NCBI RefSeq assembly: GCF_034439435.1
Contig: NZ_JAPCKJ010000004.1
Span: forward strand, 1 to 64,000
Direction of reading: 5' to 3'
DNA: 64,000 nt
Source: Sarcina sp034439435
GTDB lineage: Bacteria; Bacillota; Clostridia; Clostridiales; Clostridiaceae
Below, piece by piece: positions 27,807 through 36,688 of this stretch. Under the pieces are notes generated by a model, which was not told the DNA's origin, made no database searches, and was given only the letters and a program-made list of their open reading frames with translations. A program made the translations under genes and the position numbers. Numbering within the stretch: position 1 is the first letter of the stretch; every line of letters begins with the position of its first letter.

Positions 27807-27979
27807 AATTCTCTCCTCCATTTACCCTACTGTATGACTTTTAAAGTCTTATATAGTAATCTCACCTTTTTCTTACAATTTAATATTAACATCTACCAAT
27901 TAACGTTTACATGCAATTTATTTACTAAATTATTGAAAATTTTGAGTATATTAATTTTAATGATAATTTCTATAAATTA

Positions 27980-28018
27980 TCATTAAAAAATCACCATAAT
28001 ATAAATCATGGTGATTTT
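27980..28018 (-). terminator. terminator of the TM1266-like gene
   Basis: 11-bp arms AAAATCACCAT and ATGGTGATTTT, then TTAATG on the minus strand after a run of T. Confidence 0.8.
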
Positions 28019-28035
28019 TAATAAGTAATTGATTA

Positions 28036-28284
28036 TTAAAGATTTAATATTTTAGCAGTTACATCTTCTAAAGAATTTAACTCTTTATCTAGATTTTCTA
28101 TTTCCTCTTTTTCGTTTGGTGTAAGGTTTAAAAGAATAAGACCTGAAGTTGAACATGTATTTTCAGTAGCTTCATGTAATCCTATTCTAGTATGTATTAT
28201 ACAACCATATCTAGTTAATATCTCTTGAACTTTAGGTGCCACAGTTGTTCTAGGTGATAATTTTATTGCCATTATAGTATACAT
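28036..28284 (-). CDS. TM1266-like small ACT-fold regulator
   Basis: An 82-residue protein that begins MYTIMAIKLSPRTTVAPKVQEIL and resembles the TM1266 family, small ACT/NikR-C-like proteins annotated as putative regulators of the iron-only hydrogenase system. The pattern RIGLHEAT ... STSGLILLNL is typical. The start at 28284 follows AGGGAGGAA; an upstream in-frame ATG has no such site. No hydrogenase maturation gene is nearby, so the annotation rests on similarity only. It is monocistronic. Confidence 0.75.
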   Translation of the reverse strand: MYTIMAIKLSPRTTVAPKVQEILTRYGCIIHTRIGLHEATENTCSTSGLILLNLTPNEKEEIENLDKELNSLEDVTAKILNL

Positions 28285-28550
28285 ATTGAATTCCTCCCTA
28301 AATTTAAATAATCTCAATATTAAATATATATTAGCATATAGTGGTAATTTTTTCTCACAATTTCCTTACTTATTATTCACAAAGTAAATTTATAATATAC
28401 AATTCTCTCTTATTTTAAATCCTCTTAATAATAAATTAAAATTAATTCACTAGAAATAATTTTAATTTCATAAAATTATTAAATAGTATTTTTAATATTT
28501 AAACATTTTAATTTTATATATTTATAATTAGTAACTATTACTACTATAAA
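28285..28550. other. AT-rich intergenic region
   Basis: Very AT-rich spacer between the TM1266-like gene and a candidate small gene. I see no coding frame or clear hairpin. Confidence 0.35.
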
Positions 28551-28655
28551 TTACAAATACATATACGTAAGAAACATCATTATAAATTTTCTCTCCTCCA
28601 TTAAGTTCATTTCTCTCATGGCCTTATCTTCTTTGTCAAAAATAAAATCAAACAT
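28551..28655 (-). CDS. candidate 34-residue small protein
   Basis: ATG at 28655, eight bases after TTGGAGGAAG, opens a 34-codon frame. It starts MFDFIFDKEDKAMREMNL and ends FLTYMYL. The first half is charged and the C-terminal third is hydrophobic, too short for a confident membrane helix. A second purine-rich site (GGAGGAG) lies inside it. I do not recognise a family. The strong ribosome-binding site is the main support. Confidence 0.45.
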   Translation of the reverse strand: MFDFIFDKEDKAMREMNLMEERKFIMMFLTYMYL

Positions 28656-28865
28656 ACTACTTCCTCCAATATAAATTCTTCATATGTGATTCTATCCAAA
28701 AGCTTTAATATTAATCCTAAAAATAATTAAAAGCCAAAAAATTTGTGTTTCCTTTTAATAAGGAATTTTATAATTTAGTTTTAATTTTTAACTACCTACT
28801 AACTCAAATTAAAAAAAGACCATGTTTTAAACTATTGTCAAAATTAAGATAGGTCTGTCATACTA

Positions 28866-28900
28866 TCTAAAAATCAACATTCACTTAAAAACATAGCCTA
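28866..28900. repeat. copy of a dispersed intergenic repeat
   Basis: Carries TAAAAATCAACATTCAC followed by AACATAGCCTAA, matching other intergenic copies in the window. It lies just past the end of the anti-sigma gene. Confidence 0.5.
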
Positions 28901-28907
28901 ATAAAAA

Positions 28908-30032
28908 CTATTTTAAATCAATATAAAATTCTTTTTCTGTTAACCTAGTGCTCTTAAATCCCATTCCTATAAACTTTAAAAAGGCATTTCTCTCTTCATA
29001 TAATACTGGAACAACCTTTATTCTGTTAAGCTCTTTATTTCCTTTATATTCATAAGAAAAACCTTTTTCACAGCTTCCTCCTTTACTTAAAAAATCTAAT
29101 TTTTTTCCATTCTCATCATAAAATTCTAACTCAATATATCTATGCTTTTCTCCCTCTTCAATAATTTCTGATGGCTCTTTGTAATCATATTTTATAACTG
29201 TTGAAGCTGGTGTTTTTCTTATCTCAGTTAATACATAGTCAACATGTCCATACTTCTCAATGTTCATGGTTTTATCTATATTTATTACTTCTACTTTTTC
29301 TTTTAATTTCTTTCCATTAAAATCAGCGTCTAAAGTCCAATTTCCCTTAACAAATTTCTCATCCTTAAACCTTTCATTTAATACCATATCATCTACATTA
29401 AACTTAATATTATAATCTTTCTCTAAATCAGCACCAGTCATATCAAAGTGCATAATTACATTACTTACTTTATTTTCTTCATTATAATCATAACTTCCAC
29501 CCATACCTGTTATATCAATCTCTTGTCCATTTGAAGTTATTGCAATTCCTGCATAAGGATATACTGAGACATTATCTGCTTTACTTTCTTTTATTCCAAC
29601 ACTTTCAAAATCAAAGTCTCCATAATCAACCATCATACTTACTACTAGCTCTTCATCATTTAAAATAAGTTCATTTAAAGAAAAAGTTATTCCTTTATCT
29701 TCTACTGATTTTAAAACCTCTTCCTTGTATGACTTTAATGAATCCTTCTCTTTTCCAAAATAACTTTCGATTTTCTTTCCTAAAGAAGTCATACTAGCTC
29801 TTACATTTTCACTATTTAAAATACAAGTTCCTACAATAATAAATGAAACTGAAGCGGCTATTATTTTATTTCTATTTTTCTTTTTTATATTCTTTAGCTT
29901 ATTGTCTTCATTTATGATTCCTCTCATTTTTAACTTTAAGGAATTCTTTTCAACCTCACTAAGATTTATTTCATCTATTTTATCTTTACTATTATCTAAA
30001 CCATTTAAAATTCTAAATTTATCTTTTTTCAT
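28908..30032 (-). CDS. DUF4179-type anti-sigma factor
   Basis: A 374-residue single-pass membrane protein. The N-terminal ~55 residues are cytoplasmic and charged, a hydrophobic segment (IIAASVSFIIVGTCIL) follows near residues 56-71, and the rest is outside the cell. The first extracellular part (VRASMTSLGKKIESYFG ... DKGITFSLNELILNDEELVVSMMVDY) fits the DUF4179 pattern found next to ECF sigma genes. ATG at 30032 follows AGGGAGAG. It starts 12 bases after the sigma gene ends, so it is the likely anti-sigma partner. Confidence 0.82.
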   Translation of the reverse strand: MKKDKFRILNGLDNSKDKIDEINLSEVEKNSLKLKMRGIINEDNKLKNIKKKNRNKIIAASVSFIIVGTCILNSENVRASMTSLGKKIESYFGKEKDSLKSYKEEVLKSVEDKGITFSLNELILNDEELVVSMMVDYGDFDFESVGIKESKADNVSVYPYAGIAITSNGQEIDITGMGGSYDYNEENKVSNVIMHFDMTGADLEKDYNIKFNVDDMVLNERFKDEKFVKGNWTLDADFNGKKLKEKVEVINIDKTMNIEKYGHVDYVLTEIRKTPASTVIKYDYKEPSEIIEEGEKHRYIELEFYDENGKKLDFLSKGGSCEKGFSYEYKGNKELNRIKVVPVLYEERNAFLKFIGMGFKSTRLTEKEFYIDLK

Positions 30033-30044
30033 ACCCAACTCTCC

Positions 30045-30587
30045 CTAAAAATCATATAAGTGAATCAATTTTCTAAGTTTTTTTCTTCCTCTTGAAAGCC
30101 TGTTGTATAATGTAGATTCTTTAATATTCATAACTTTAGATATATTTTTAAGTTCTAACTCTTCAATATAATACTTAATAAAAACTTCTCTATCTTTGTG
30201 ATTAAGATTTTTTAAAAGTGCATATACATCTTCTTGAAGTTCCTCTCTTAAAATATCAGCCTCAACACTTATTGAATCCTGAATCATATTTAGATCTATT
30301 TCTAAATTTTCTACTTCTTTAATATGCTTTCTCTTATAATCAATTGCTCTATATTTAGAAACTGATATTATCCAATTTCTAAAAGTATTTTTTCTCTCAT
30401 CAAAACTCTCTATATTATTCCAAACTGAAAGAAGTATATCATTCAAACATTCTTCCTCATATTCCCTTAAATTAAATAAATACTTTCTAATAACTCCCTT
30501 AATAAGTGGAGAATATTTATCTATAAGCATATCTATTCCTTCTTCTTTCTTTAGTTTAATGTATTTTATAATAAGGCTATCTTCCAT
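30045..30587 (-). CDS. ECF-type RNA polymerase sigma factor
   Basis: A 180-residue sigma-70-family factor of extracytoplasmic-function size. Region 2 is visible in YEEECLNDILLSVWNNIESFDERKNTFRNWIISVSKYRAIDYKRK (about 43-87), and region 4 in NHKDREVFIKYYIEELELKNISKVMNIKESTLYNRLSRGRKKL near the C terminus. The ATG at 30587 follows GGAGGAAATAGGG. The adjacent DUF4179 gene should encode its membrane anti-sigma. Target promoters and signal are unknown. It differs clearly in sequence from the second sigma gene at 45.6-46.2 kb. Confidence 0.88.
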   Translation of the reverse strand: MEDSLIIKYIKLKKEEGIDMLIDKYSPLIKGVIRKYLFNLREYEEECLNDILLSVWNNIESFDERKNTFRNWIISVSKYRAIDYKRKHIKEVENLEIDLNMIQDSISVEADILREELQEDVYALLKNLNHKDREVFIKYYIEELELKNISKVMNIKESTLYNRLSRGRKKLRKLIHLYDF

Positions 30588-30895
30588 ATTCCCTATTTCC
30601 TCCTAATTTAATTCCCCTAAGTACTAGTACACTATTTATATACGAATTGGAATATAAAAACCTATCATTTTTTACAAAGTTTTTTATTTGTTAATTTTAA
30701 GAACAATTATTATAATCTCTGAGAATTCTCATTTACCTAACAGCACTATTTTCAACTATAAAATTACTGATTCTATACTAACTATCTTTTTTAAATTTTA
30801 TAGTTTAAAAATCATATTTAGTTTGAAATAAATCATAACCTAAATAGCTATTTGTTATATAATTTGTATATACTAAGATTTAGAGGGGTGTTTTT
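30588..30895. other. divergent intergenic region, sigma gene to yjbQ
   Basis: Holds the promoters of both divergent genes. TATAAT-like boxes occur near 30858 but no well-spaced -35 stands out. No coding frame seen. Confidence 0.4.
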
Positions 30896-31303
30896 ATGAA
30901 TAATTTTTTTAAGCATACACTAGAAACTCATACACCTCAGAGTATGAGTAAAATTACATCTTATATAAGAGAGGATATTAAAAACAGTAATATTGAAAAT
31001 GGAATTGTTGTTGTTTATTGTCCACATACTACTGCAGGAATAACAATAAATGAAAATGCAGATCCTGACGTGGTTAAAGATTTGATTTATGGATTTGAAA
31101 AGATTTATCCAACTAATGATTCTAAATATAGACACTTTGAAGGCAATTCTCACTCACACCTAAAAAGCTCTACCGTAGGAGCTTCTCAACAATTAATACT
31201 ACATAGAGGAAGACTTATTCTAGGCCAATGGCAAGATGTTTATTTCTGCGATTTTGATGGTCCAAGAAATAGAACTTTTTATGTAAAAATACTTGAAGGT
31301 TAA
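30896..31303 (+). CDS. YjbQ/UPF0047 family protein
   Basis: A 135-residue protein of the YjbQ (UPF0047) family, a compact beta-trimer. Conserved histidine motifs are visible: CPHTTAGITINENADPDV near residues 44-61 and FEGNSHSHLKSSTVG ... GQWQDVYFCDFDGPR near the C terminus. Family members have weak thiamine-phosphate synthase activity and can replace ThiE in mutants, but the natural role is unsettled. ATG follows AGAGGGGTG. It stands alone with its own terminator and is convergent with the riboflavin operon. Confidence 0.88.
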   Translation: MNNFFKHTLETHTPQSMSKITSYIREDIKNSNIENGIVVVYCPHTTAGITINENADPDVVKDLIYGFEKIYPTNDSKYRHFEGNSHSHLKSSTVGASQQLILHRGRLILGQWQDVYFCDFDGPRNRTFYVKILEG

Positions 31304-31321
31304 CATTTAAACTTAAAATAA

Positions 31322-31371
31322 ATGGCTATATCAAAATAAAAATTATTTATTTTAATATAGCCATATTTTTT
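31322..31371 (+). terminator. yjbQ terminator
   Basis: Arms ATGGCTATAT (31322-31331) and ATATAGCCAT (31355-31364) with further A-T pairing inside, followed by ATTTTTT. Confidence 0.85.
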
Positions 31372-31400
31372 CACTTAAATCCTAAATAAAATTTAGCTTT

Positions 31401-31435
31401 GCTTTAGATAAATGTTGATTTTTAAAACATAGCCT
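31401..31435. repeat. copy of a dispersed intergenic repeat
   Basis: Contains TAAATGTTGATTTTTAAAACATAGCCT, the reverse-orientation arm of the same family as the copies near 28.87 and 46.35 kb. It lies just beyond the ribH stop codon. Confidence 0.5.
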
Positions 31436-31441
31436 GAATCT

Positions 31442-31903
31442 TTAAATATTTTCTAAAAGATTTGCTATCTCTATTGCTGCTACTGCTGCATCAAAACCTT
31501 TATTTCCAGCCTTAGTTCCAGCTCTTTCAATAGCTTGTTCTATGTTCTCAGTTGTAACAACTCCAAATATTACTGGCACTTCAGTCTCTAAACTAACATG
31601 AGCTATTCCTTTTGAAACTTCACTACATACATAATCATAATGGCTTGTTGCTCCTCTTATTACTGTTCCTAAACATACCACAGCAGAGTAATTTCCAGAC
31701 TTGGCTAACTTCTTAGCCACTAAAGGTATTTCAAAAGCTCCAGGTACCCATGCTAATTCTATATCCTCTTCATTAACGCCATGTCTCTTAAAGGCATCGG
31801 CAGCTCCTCCTATAAGTTTAGAAACAATAAACTCATTAAATCTTCCTGCCACCATAGCAAATTTTTTACCTTGTCCAACTAAATTACCTTCTAAAACTTT
31901 CAT
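31442..31903 (-). CDS. ribH: lumazine synthase
   Basis: A 153-residue 6,7-dimethyl-8-ribityllumazine synthase, which joins the ribitylamino-uracil and dihydroxybutanone phosphate intermediates. Signatures include VAGRFNEFIVSKL, WVPGAFEIPLVAKKLA, CLGTVIRGATSHYDYVCSEVSKGI (with the active-site His) and the late AGNKGFDAAVAAIEIANL. It probably forms the usual icosahedral capsid. ATG at 31903 follows AAAGGAGA. It is the last gene of the riboflavin operon, about 140 bases after ribBA with a repeat element between them. Confidence 0.96.
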   Translation of the reverse strand: MKVLEGNLVGQGKKFAMVAGRFNEFIVSKLIGGAADAFKRHGVNEEDIELAWVPGAFEIPLVAKKLAKSGNYSAVVCLGTVIRGATSHYDYVCSEVSKGIAHVSLETEVPVIFGVVTTENIEQAIERAGTKAGNKGFDAAVAAIEIANLLENI

Positions 31904-31971
31904 TTCAATTATCTCCTTTAAACATTATATTTTTTAATAAAAGTAAAACTTTTAGTCTCTATTTTAAACTA

Positions 31972-32017
31972 GTGTTGATTTTTAGATAGATCTAAAGAGT
32001 TAGCTAAAAATCAATAC
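31972..32017. repeat. palindromic dispersed repeat, best copy
   Basis: GTGTTGATTTTTAG (31972-31985) faces CTAAAAATCAATAC (32004-32017), giving a near-perfect stem with an 18-base loop. Half-copies of both arms recur in many intergenic regions. Here it lies between ribBA and ribH. Confidence 0.6.
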
Positions 32018-32045
32018 TTCCCTAGAACATAACCAACTTTTAAAA

Positions 32046-33263
32046 TTACTGCATTATTAAATGATTCATTTTCTCTTTTTTAGTTTCTAAATAAAACTTA
32101 TTTTTTTCATTACATTTTATCTCAATTGGAACTCTCTCAACAATTTTAAGTCCATATCCCTCTAATCCAGTTATTTTCTTAGGGTTATTAGTTATAAGCC
32201 TTATTTCTCTTACTCCTAATTCTTTTAATATTTGTGCTCCAACACCATAATCTCTAAGATCTTCTGGAAAACCTAATGCTAAATTTGCCTCAACTGTATC
32301 TAATCCTTCGTCTTGAAGTTTATACGCTTTTAACTTATTTATAAGTCCAATCCCTCTTCCCTCTTGTCTCATATAAAGAAGTATTCCATTTCCCTCTTCA
32401 TTGATTTTTTCCATTGCTCTTTCAAATTGTTCTCCACAATCACATCTTCTTGAACCAAAGACATCTCCAGTTAAACATTCTGAATGTACTCTTAATAAAA
32501 CTGGCTTATCTGATTTAATTTCTCCTTTAACTAAAGCTACATGATGCTCTCCTGTAAGCTTATCTATAAATCCAATAGCCTTAAAATCACCCTGTTTAGT
32601 TGGCATATTTGTTTCAACAACTCTTTCAACAAAATTATCTCTTTCAGTCCTATAAGCTATTAAATCCTCTATGGTTATTATTTTCATATTATGTTCCTTA
32701 GCAAATTCTAATAACTCTTCTGTTCTAGCCATTGTTCCATCATCTTTCATTATTTCACAAATAACTCCAACTTCTTTTAGACCTGCTAACTTAGCTAAAT
32801 CAATGGCTGCTTCTGTATGTCCTGCTCTCTTTAACACCCCACCATTTTTAGCTATTAAAGGAAATACATGTCCCGGTCTTCTAAAATCATCAGGCTTACT
32901 ATTCTCACTAACTAAGTATCTAATCGTATCAGCTCTCTCAAAGGCTGAAATTCCTGTAGTTGTCTCCGTATAATCTATGGATACGGTAAATGCAGTCTCA
33001 TGATTATCTGTATTATGTGAAACCATTGGATTTAAACTAAGTTTCTCTGCAATCTCCTCACTTATTGGAGCACATATTAGCCCTTTTCCATAAGTAGCCA
33101 TGAAGTTTATTTTTTCTCCAGTTATAAGCTCACCAGCCATAACTAAATCTCCTTCATTTTCTCTTCCTTCATCATCAATAACAATAACTATCTTTCCATT
33201 CTTTATATCTTCTATTGCCTCTTCTATTAAATTAAAATCTCTCATATTCTTAAGGGAATCCAC
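32046..33263 (-). CDS. ribBA: bifunctional DHBP synthase / GTP cyclohydrolase II
   Basis: A fused enzyme of about 405 residues. The RibB half (about 1-205) has the acidic motif DDEGRENEGDLVMAGE and GHTEAAIDLAKLAG. The RibA half has the zinc cysteines in SECLTGDVFGSRRCDCGEQ and the catalytic region RQEGRGIGLINKLKAYKLQ. It makes the two entry precursors of riboflavin from ribulose 5-phosphate and GTP. The frame is open to 33311, but GTG at 33263 follows AAAGGTGG and a purine-rich spacer and gives the normal N-terminal length. The exact start is moderately certain. Confidence 0.94.
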   Translation of the reverse strand: MDSLKNMRDFNLIEEAIEDIKNGKIVIVIDDEGRENEGDLVMAGELITGEKINFMATYGKGLICAPISEEIAEKLSLNPMVSHNTDNHETAFTVSIDYTETTTGISAFERADTIRYLVSENSKPDDFRRPGHVFPLIAKNGGVLKRAGHTEAAIDLAKLAGLKEVGVICEIMKDDGTMARTEELLEFAKEHNMKIITIEDLIAYRTERDNFVERVVETNMPTKQGDFKAIGFIDKLTGEHHVALVKGEIKSDKPVLLRVHSECLTGDVFGSRRCDCGEQFERAMEKINEEGNGILLYMRQEGRGIGLINKLKAYKLQDEGLDTVEANLALGFPEDLRDYGVGAQILKELGVREIRLITNNPKKITGLEGYGLKIVERVPIEIKCNEKNKFYLETKKEKMNHLIMQ

Positions 33264-33341
33264 TTCCCCTACACCACCTTTCAAAATATTAAAAGTATAT
33301 TTTTCTTGCAAAAACTTCTCTATAAAAGGCCATCAAATTTT

Positions 33342-33998
33342 TTACATAAATCCATTACTACGTAATAAATTCTCTAATAAAGATGATTTTTTCTTTTCTC
33401 CCACATATTCCTTAAATCCTAAAAGCTTTTCAACATATTTTCCAATAGTATCACACTCTATATTTACTAATTCTCCAATATTTTTCTTTATTAAAGTTGT
33501 CTCCTCTTGACTATGGGGAATAAGTGAAACCTTAAAATTATCTCCTTTAACCTCTGCAACAGTTAAGCTTATTCCATCAATAGCTATTGATCCTTTGTAA
33601 ACTATATATTTACTAAATTCATGAGGTATATTGATTTCCAACCAAATAGCTTCTGCTTCTTTCTTAAATAAAACTATCTTTCCCTTTGAATCTATGTGAC
33701 CAGTTACTATATGTCCATTAAATCTATCCTTAAGTCCCATAGCTCTCTCCAAATTAACCTTAGAACCTTTTTTTAATATTCCAAGATTACTTCTTCTTAA
33801 AGTTTCTCCCATAATATATGCTGTAAAGAAATCATTTCCTTTGTTTGTTATGGTTAAACAAACACCATTAGTAGCTATACTGTCTCCAACTTTCGTATCC
33901 TCTAAAACCTTAGAGCATTTTATTTTTACTAATGAAGATTTTTCTCCTCCATATATAGCAAAAACCTCACCAACTTCCTCTATTATTCCTGTAAACAT
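33342..33998 (-). CDS. ribE: riboflavin synthase alpha chain
   Basis: A 218-residue riboflavin synthase with the expected internal duplication: the N-terminal barrel begins MFTGIIEEVGEV and carries GVCLTITNKG; the second barrel carries FNGHIVTGHIDSKG and GSIAIDGISLTVAEV. It dismutates two lumazine molecules to riboflavin. ATG at 33998 follows AAAGGAGGTG; the upstream in-frame GTG lies within that site. It sits between ribD and ribBA in the operon. Confidence 0.95.
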   Translation of the reverse strand: MFTGIIEEVGEVFAIYGGEKSSLVKIKCSKVLEDTKVGDSIATNGVCLTITNKGNDFFTAYIMGETLRRSNLGILKKGSKVNLERAMGLKDRFNGHIVTGHIDSKGKIVLFKKEAEAIWLEINIPHEFSKYIVYKGSIAIDGISLTVAEVKGDNFKVSLIPHSQEETTLIKKNIGELVNIECDTIGKYVEKLLGFKEYVGEKKKSSLLENLLRSNGFM

Positions 33999-34023
33999 GT
34001 AATTCACCTCCTTTTTCTACCTC

Positions 34024-35133
34024 TTAAATAAAATCACATTCTATTAAAACGTCATTATTAAAGGTCTTTAAACTTACCTTCTTAAACTCAAAAGCCTCAC
34101 AAACCTTACTTACTCCTTCTCCCTCAACAGGACTTAAAGCATTGCTTCCTCCAAAAACTTTTGGTGCTACAAAAGCATATATCTTATTTACCTTTCTCTT
34201 TTCTAAAAAAGAAAAATTTAAATTTCCTCCTCCTTCAATAAGAATAGAATCAATATTTTTTCTCTTTAAGATATCTAAAACCTCGTCAATATTAATTCTT
34301 CCCTTATACGAATCTACTTCTAAAACCTCTATTCCTATATTTTTTAATGAAAAATACTTTTCCTTATCCTTCTGATTAGTTGTGAAAACTAATGTTTTTG
34401 ATTCATCTTGATTTTTTAATACTTCTGCACTTAAAGGTATTCTAAGTTTGCTATCAAGAATTACTCTAAAGTGATTTCTTTTTATTCTTTTGTTTTTAGC
34501 TTCACTTTCATTTAGCCTATATCTTAAATCTGGATTATCTTTCAAAACAGTATTTATACCAACCATTATTAAACTATACTTTTTCCTTAATCCATGAACA
34601 AACTCTCTAGATTTTTCATTGGTTATCCATTTGGAGTTAAAATCCTTTGTTGCTATTTTTCCATCTAAAGTCATCCCCCATTTAATTGCTACAAAAGGTT
34701 TATTTTTTTCTATATAAAAATTAAATATCTCATTTAACCTTAAGCATTCTTCTTCTAATACTCCAACTTCAACTTCTATTCCAGATTCTTTTAAAATCCT
34801 AACGCCCTTTCCAGAAACCAATGGATTCGGATCTAATGTTCCAACTACAACTCTTTTAAACTTATTTCTCTTTATGGCTTCTACACAAGGTGGTGTTTTT
34901 CCATAATGACAACACGGTTCTAAAGTCACATATATTGTTGCACCCTCAACATCTTTAATAGCACTATTTATTGCATTGATTTCAGCATGATTTCCTCCAA
35001 AAAACTCATGATATCCCTGTCCAATTATTTCTCCATCTTTAACAATAAGAGCACCTACTAAAGGATTAGGATTTACATATCCCTCACCTTTTTTAGCTAA
35101 TTCCAAAGCCTTTTTCATAAAAAATTCATCCAA
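34024..35133 (-). CDS. ribD: bifunctional riboflavin deaminase/reductase
   Basis: A 369-residue fusion. The N-terminal deaminase holds the zinc site HAEINAI (catalytic His-x-Glu) and PCCHYGKTPPC; the C-terminal reductase (about 145-369) begins FVAIKWGMTLDGKIAT and has SILIEGGGNLNFSFL. The start is judged to be TTG at 35133, five bases after GGAGAGG, giving MDEFFMKKALELAKKGEG, which aligns with known RibD N termini. It is first in the rib operon under FMN riboswitch control. Confidence 0.95.
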   Translation of the reverse strand: MDEFFMKKALELAKKGEGYVNPNPLVGALIVKDGEIIGQGYHEFFGGNHAEINAINSAIKDVEGATIYVTLEPCCHYGKTPPCVEAIKRNKFKRVVVGTLDPNPLVSGKGVRILKESGIEVEVGVLEEECLRLNEIFNFYIEKNKPFVAIKWGMTLDGKIATKDFNSKWITNEKSREFVHGLRKKYSLIMVGINTVLKDNPDLRYRLNESEAKNKRIKRNHFRVILDSKLRIPLSAEVLKNQDESKTLVFTTNQKDKEKYFSLKNIGIEVLEVDSYKGRINIDEVLDILKRKNIDSILIEGGGNLNFSFLEKRKVNKIYAFVAPKVFGGSNALSPVEGEGVSKVCEAFEFKKVSLKTFNNDVLIECDFI

Positions 35134-35170
35134 GTTACCCTCTCCTTCCAAAATTCTTACTTATGGGAAG

Positions 35171-35191
35171 CACATTTTTATCTAAAATGTG
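35171..35191 (-). promoter_or_regulatory. hairpin close to the ribD start
   Basis: CACATTTT and AAAATGTG flank a 5-base loop. It ends about 20 bases before the ribD Shine-Dalgarno and may affect translation or transcript stability. Confidence 0.35.
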
Positions 35192-35200
35192 TAAGTTTAA

Positions 35201-35240
35201 AATTTCAAATTTTCAAATTGAATTTCAAATTTTCAAATTG
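35201..35240. repeat. perfect 20-bp tandem duplication in the rib leader
   Basis: The 20-base unit AATTTCAAATTTTCAAATTG occurs twice in direct succession (35201-35220, 35221-35240), followed by a partial third copy. It lies between the leader terminators and ribD. Confidence 0.85.
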
Positions 35241-35269
35241 AATTTCAACTTAAAAAGAATTACCTAATA

Positions 35270-35306
35270 AAAATTAAAGCCCTGAGTTGAATATACTCAG
35301 GGCTTT
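35270..35306 (-). terminator. second hairpin terminator in the rib leader
   Basis: AAAGCCCTGAG (35276-35286) with CTCAGGGCTTT (35296-35306). On the minus strand AATTTTTATT follows. Confidence 0.7.
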
Positions 35307-35469
35307 ATTCGTTATCCATTTAGAAAATATATAAAACAGAAATTCAAGCTAAAACTACTTTATTTTCTTTAAAAGAAAACCATCAATTAATCTTATATAA
35401 AATGCCGATTATTTATAATAGAGATACAACATTTTATATAAAAATAATATTAGTGTTTAAGTAATTTAA

Positions 35470-35502
35470 CAAAAATAAAAGCTCTGAACAAAAGTTCAGA
35501 GC
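35470..35502 (-). terminator. riboswitch-linked terminator of the rib operon
   Basis: GCTCTGAAC (35481-35489) with GTTCAGAGC (35494-35502), followed on the minus strand by TTTTATTTTTG. It lies about 80 bases past the FMN aptamer. Confidence 0.8.
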
Positions 35503-35579
35503 AAAAAATTCTAAGTTATAATAATCTATTTTATTAGCATATAAAAATACACAAATAAAAAGATAACCTATTAGATATT

Positions 35580-35688
35580 CTTCTTTCATCCAGACTTTAC
35601 TGTCGGCTTCGGAGTTTCACCGAATCATGCTAAATATTAGCTCGCGGGCTTTACCGCCGGTAGGGAATTCCACCCTGCCCTGAAGAAT
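35580..35688 (-). ncRNA. FMN riboswitch (RFN element)
   Basis: The minus strand shows the conserved RFN blocks in order: TTCAGGGCAGGGTG, CCCTACCGGCGGTA, AGCCCGCGAG, CGGTGAAACTCCG, AGCCGACAGT, AAAGTCTGGATG. Pairing of the first and last blocks closes the aptamer. It sits about 450 bases upstream of ribD, with two terminator hairpins in between. Binding of FMN should terminate transcription of the riboflavin genes. Confidence 0.96.
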
Positions 35689-35780
35689 TTATATTAAATT
35701 ATGTCTATAAATTACCATTTTAAAATTTTACTGTCAATTCTCTTTTTAGTTTATAAATTTCCATTCTAATTAAATATTCA

Positions 35781-36449
35781 CTACATCTTTTTTATTTCCT
35801 CAATAATACTACTTTTTATATTATCCATAGGGAAAAGACTTCCTGGACACAAAGTATCCACAACATCTCTATGAGGAATTATATCTTTTATAGGATATTT
35901 TAAGCTTAAGTAAGTTCCTAGTTTAATAAGAGAATTTCTCTGTGCCTCATTTAATCCTTCTTTTTCAAAGTTTCCCTCAACACATATACCTAAGGTGTTA
36001 TAATTTGCATTTTTAGCATGAGCACCTATTATATTTTCATCCCGTCCTTTATAAATTGTTCCATCTTCTCTTATGTAAAAATGATATCCGATTCCACTCC
36101 ATCCCTTTTCTAAATGGAATTTATGAATTTCCTCTGGAGTCTTTGGTGAATCTGTAGCTGAATGATGTATAATCAATCTTTTAGGATAATTTCCTTTCTT
36201 AAGTCCATTTCCCCACTTATACTCAACATCTTGTATATTTAAATCTCCCCTCATTTTATCTAACTCTCTTTTTGAAAGATTTTTATTATATAAATCTCTA
36301 TAACTTTCTTCTCTTCCTATAATCGAAAAAGTAAAGAAAATAATGATTCCTAAGAATAATATAATACCAAGAAAAAATATAATTCTTCTTCTTAAAAATT
36401 TTCTTCGTCTTTCTAAGGAATTTCCCTTCTTAATTTTACTATTATCCAA
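35781..36449 (-). CDS. membrane-anchored N-acetylmuramoyl-L-alanine amidase (PGRP type)
   Basis: A 222-residue protein: a very basic N terminus, one membrane segment (about 23-43), then an Amidase_2/peptidoglycan-recognition domain. Zinc ligands are visible as His in RLIIHHSATDSP, His in IIPHRDVVDT and Cys in DTLCPGSLF, with GIGYHFYIREDGTIYKGR between. It should cleave the amide between MurNAc and the stem peptide on the outer face. The start is TTG, with AAAAGGGG about ten bases upstream; ATG options are out of frame. It is divergent from the SpoVD-like gene. Confidence 0.88.
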   Translation of the reverse strand: MDNSKIKKGNSLERRRKFLRRRIIFFLGIILFLGIIIFFTFSIIGREESYRDLYNKNLSKRELDKMRGDLNIQDVEYKWGNGLKKGNYPKRLIIHHSATDSPKTPEEIHKFHLEKGWSGIGYHFYIREDGTIYKGRDENIIGAHAKNANYNTLGICVEGNFEKEGLNEAQRNSLIKLGTYLSLKYPIKDIIPHRDVVDTLCPGSLFPMDNIKSSIIEEIKKM

Positions 36450-36688
36450 ACCTTCTCATCCCCTTTTCTATATTATAAAATCAACTCTTTTTTAATCTAC
36501 TTTTCACTAAATGTTTTTATGCAAAAACCTTATATGTAAATAATAAACAAAAACTAATCCAATCTCTACTGAATTTCTAATAATTAATAATTTATTCCAT
36601 TTATAATTTTTTTTAGAATTTAATAATTAAATCTTCCTTCCACTAATATTATGTATAGATATAGTTTTTTTGAAGGAGGTATGAAATA

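Noticed and set aside
35201..35240. CRISPR-like array
   Set aside because: Two adjoining copies without spacers; a simple tandem duplication.
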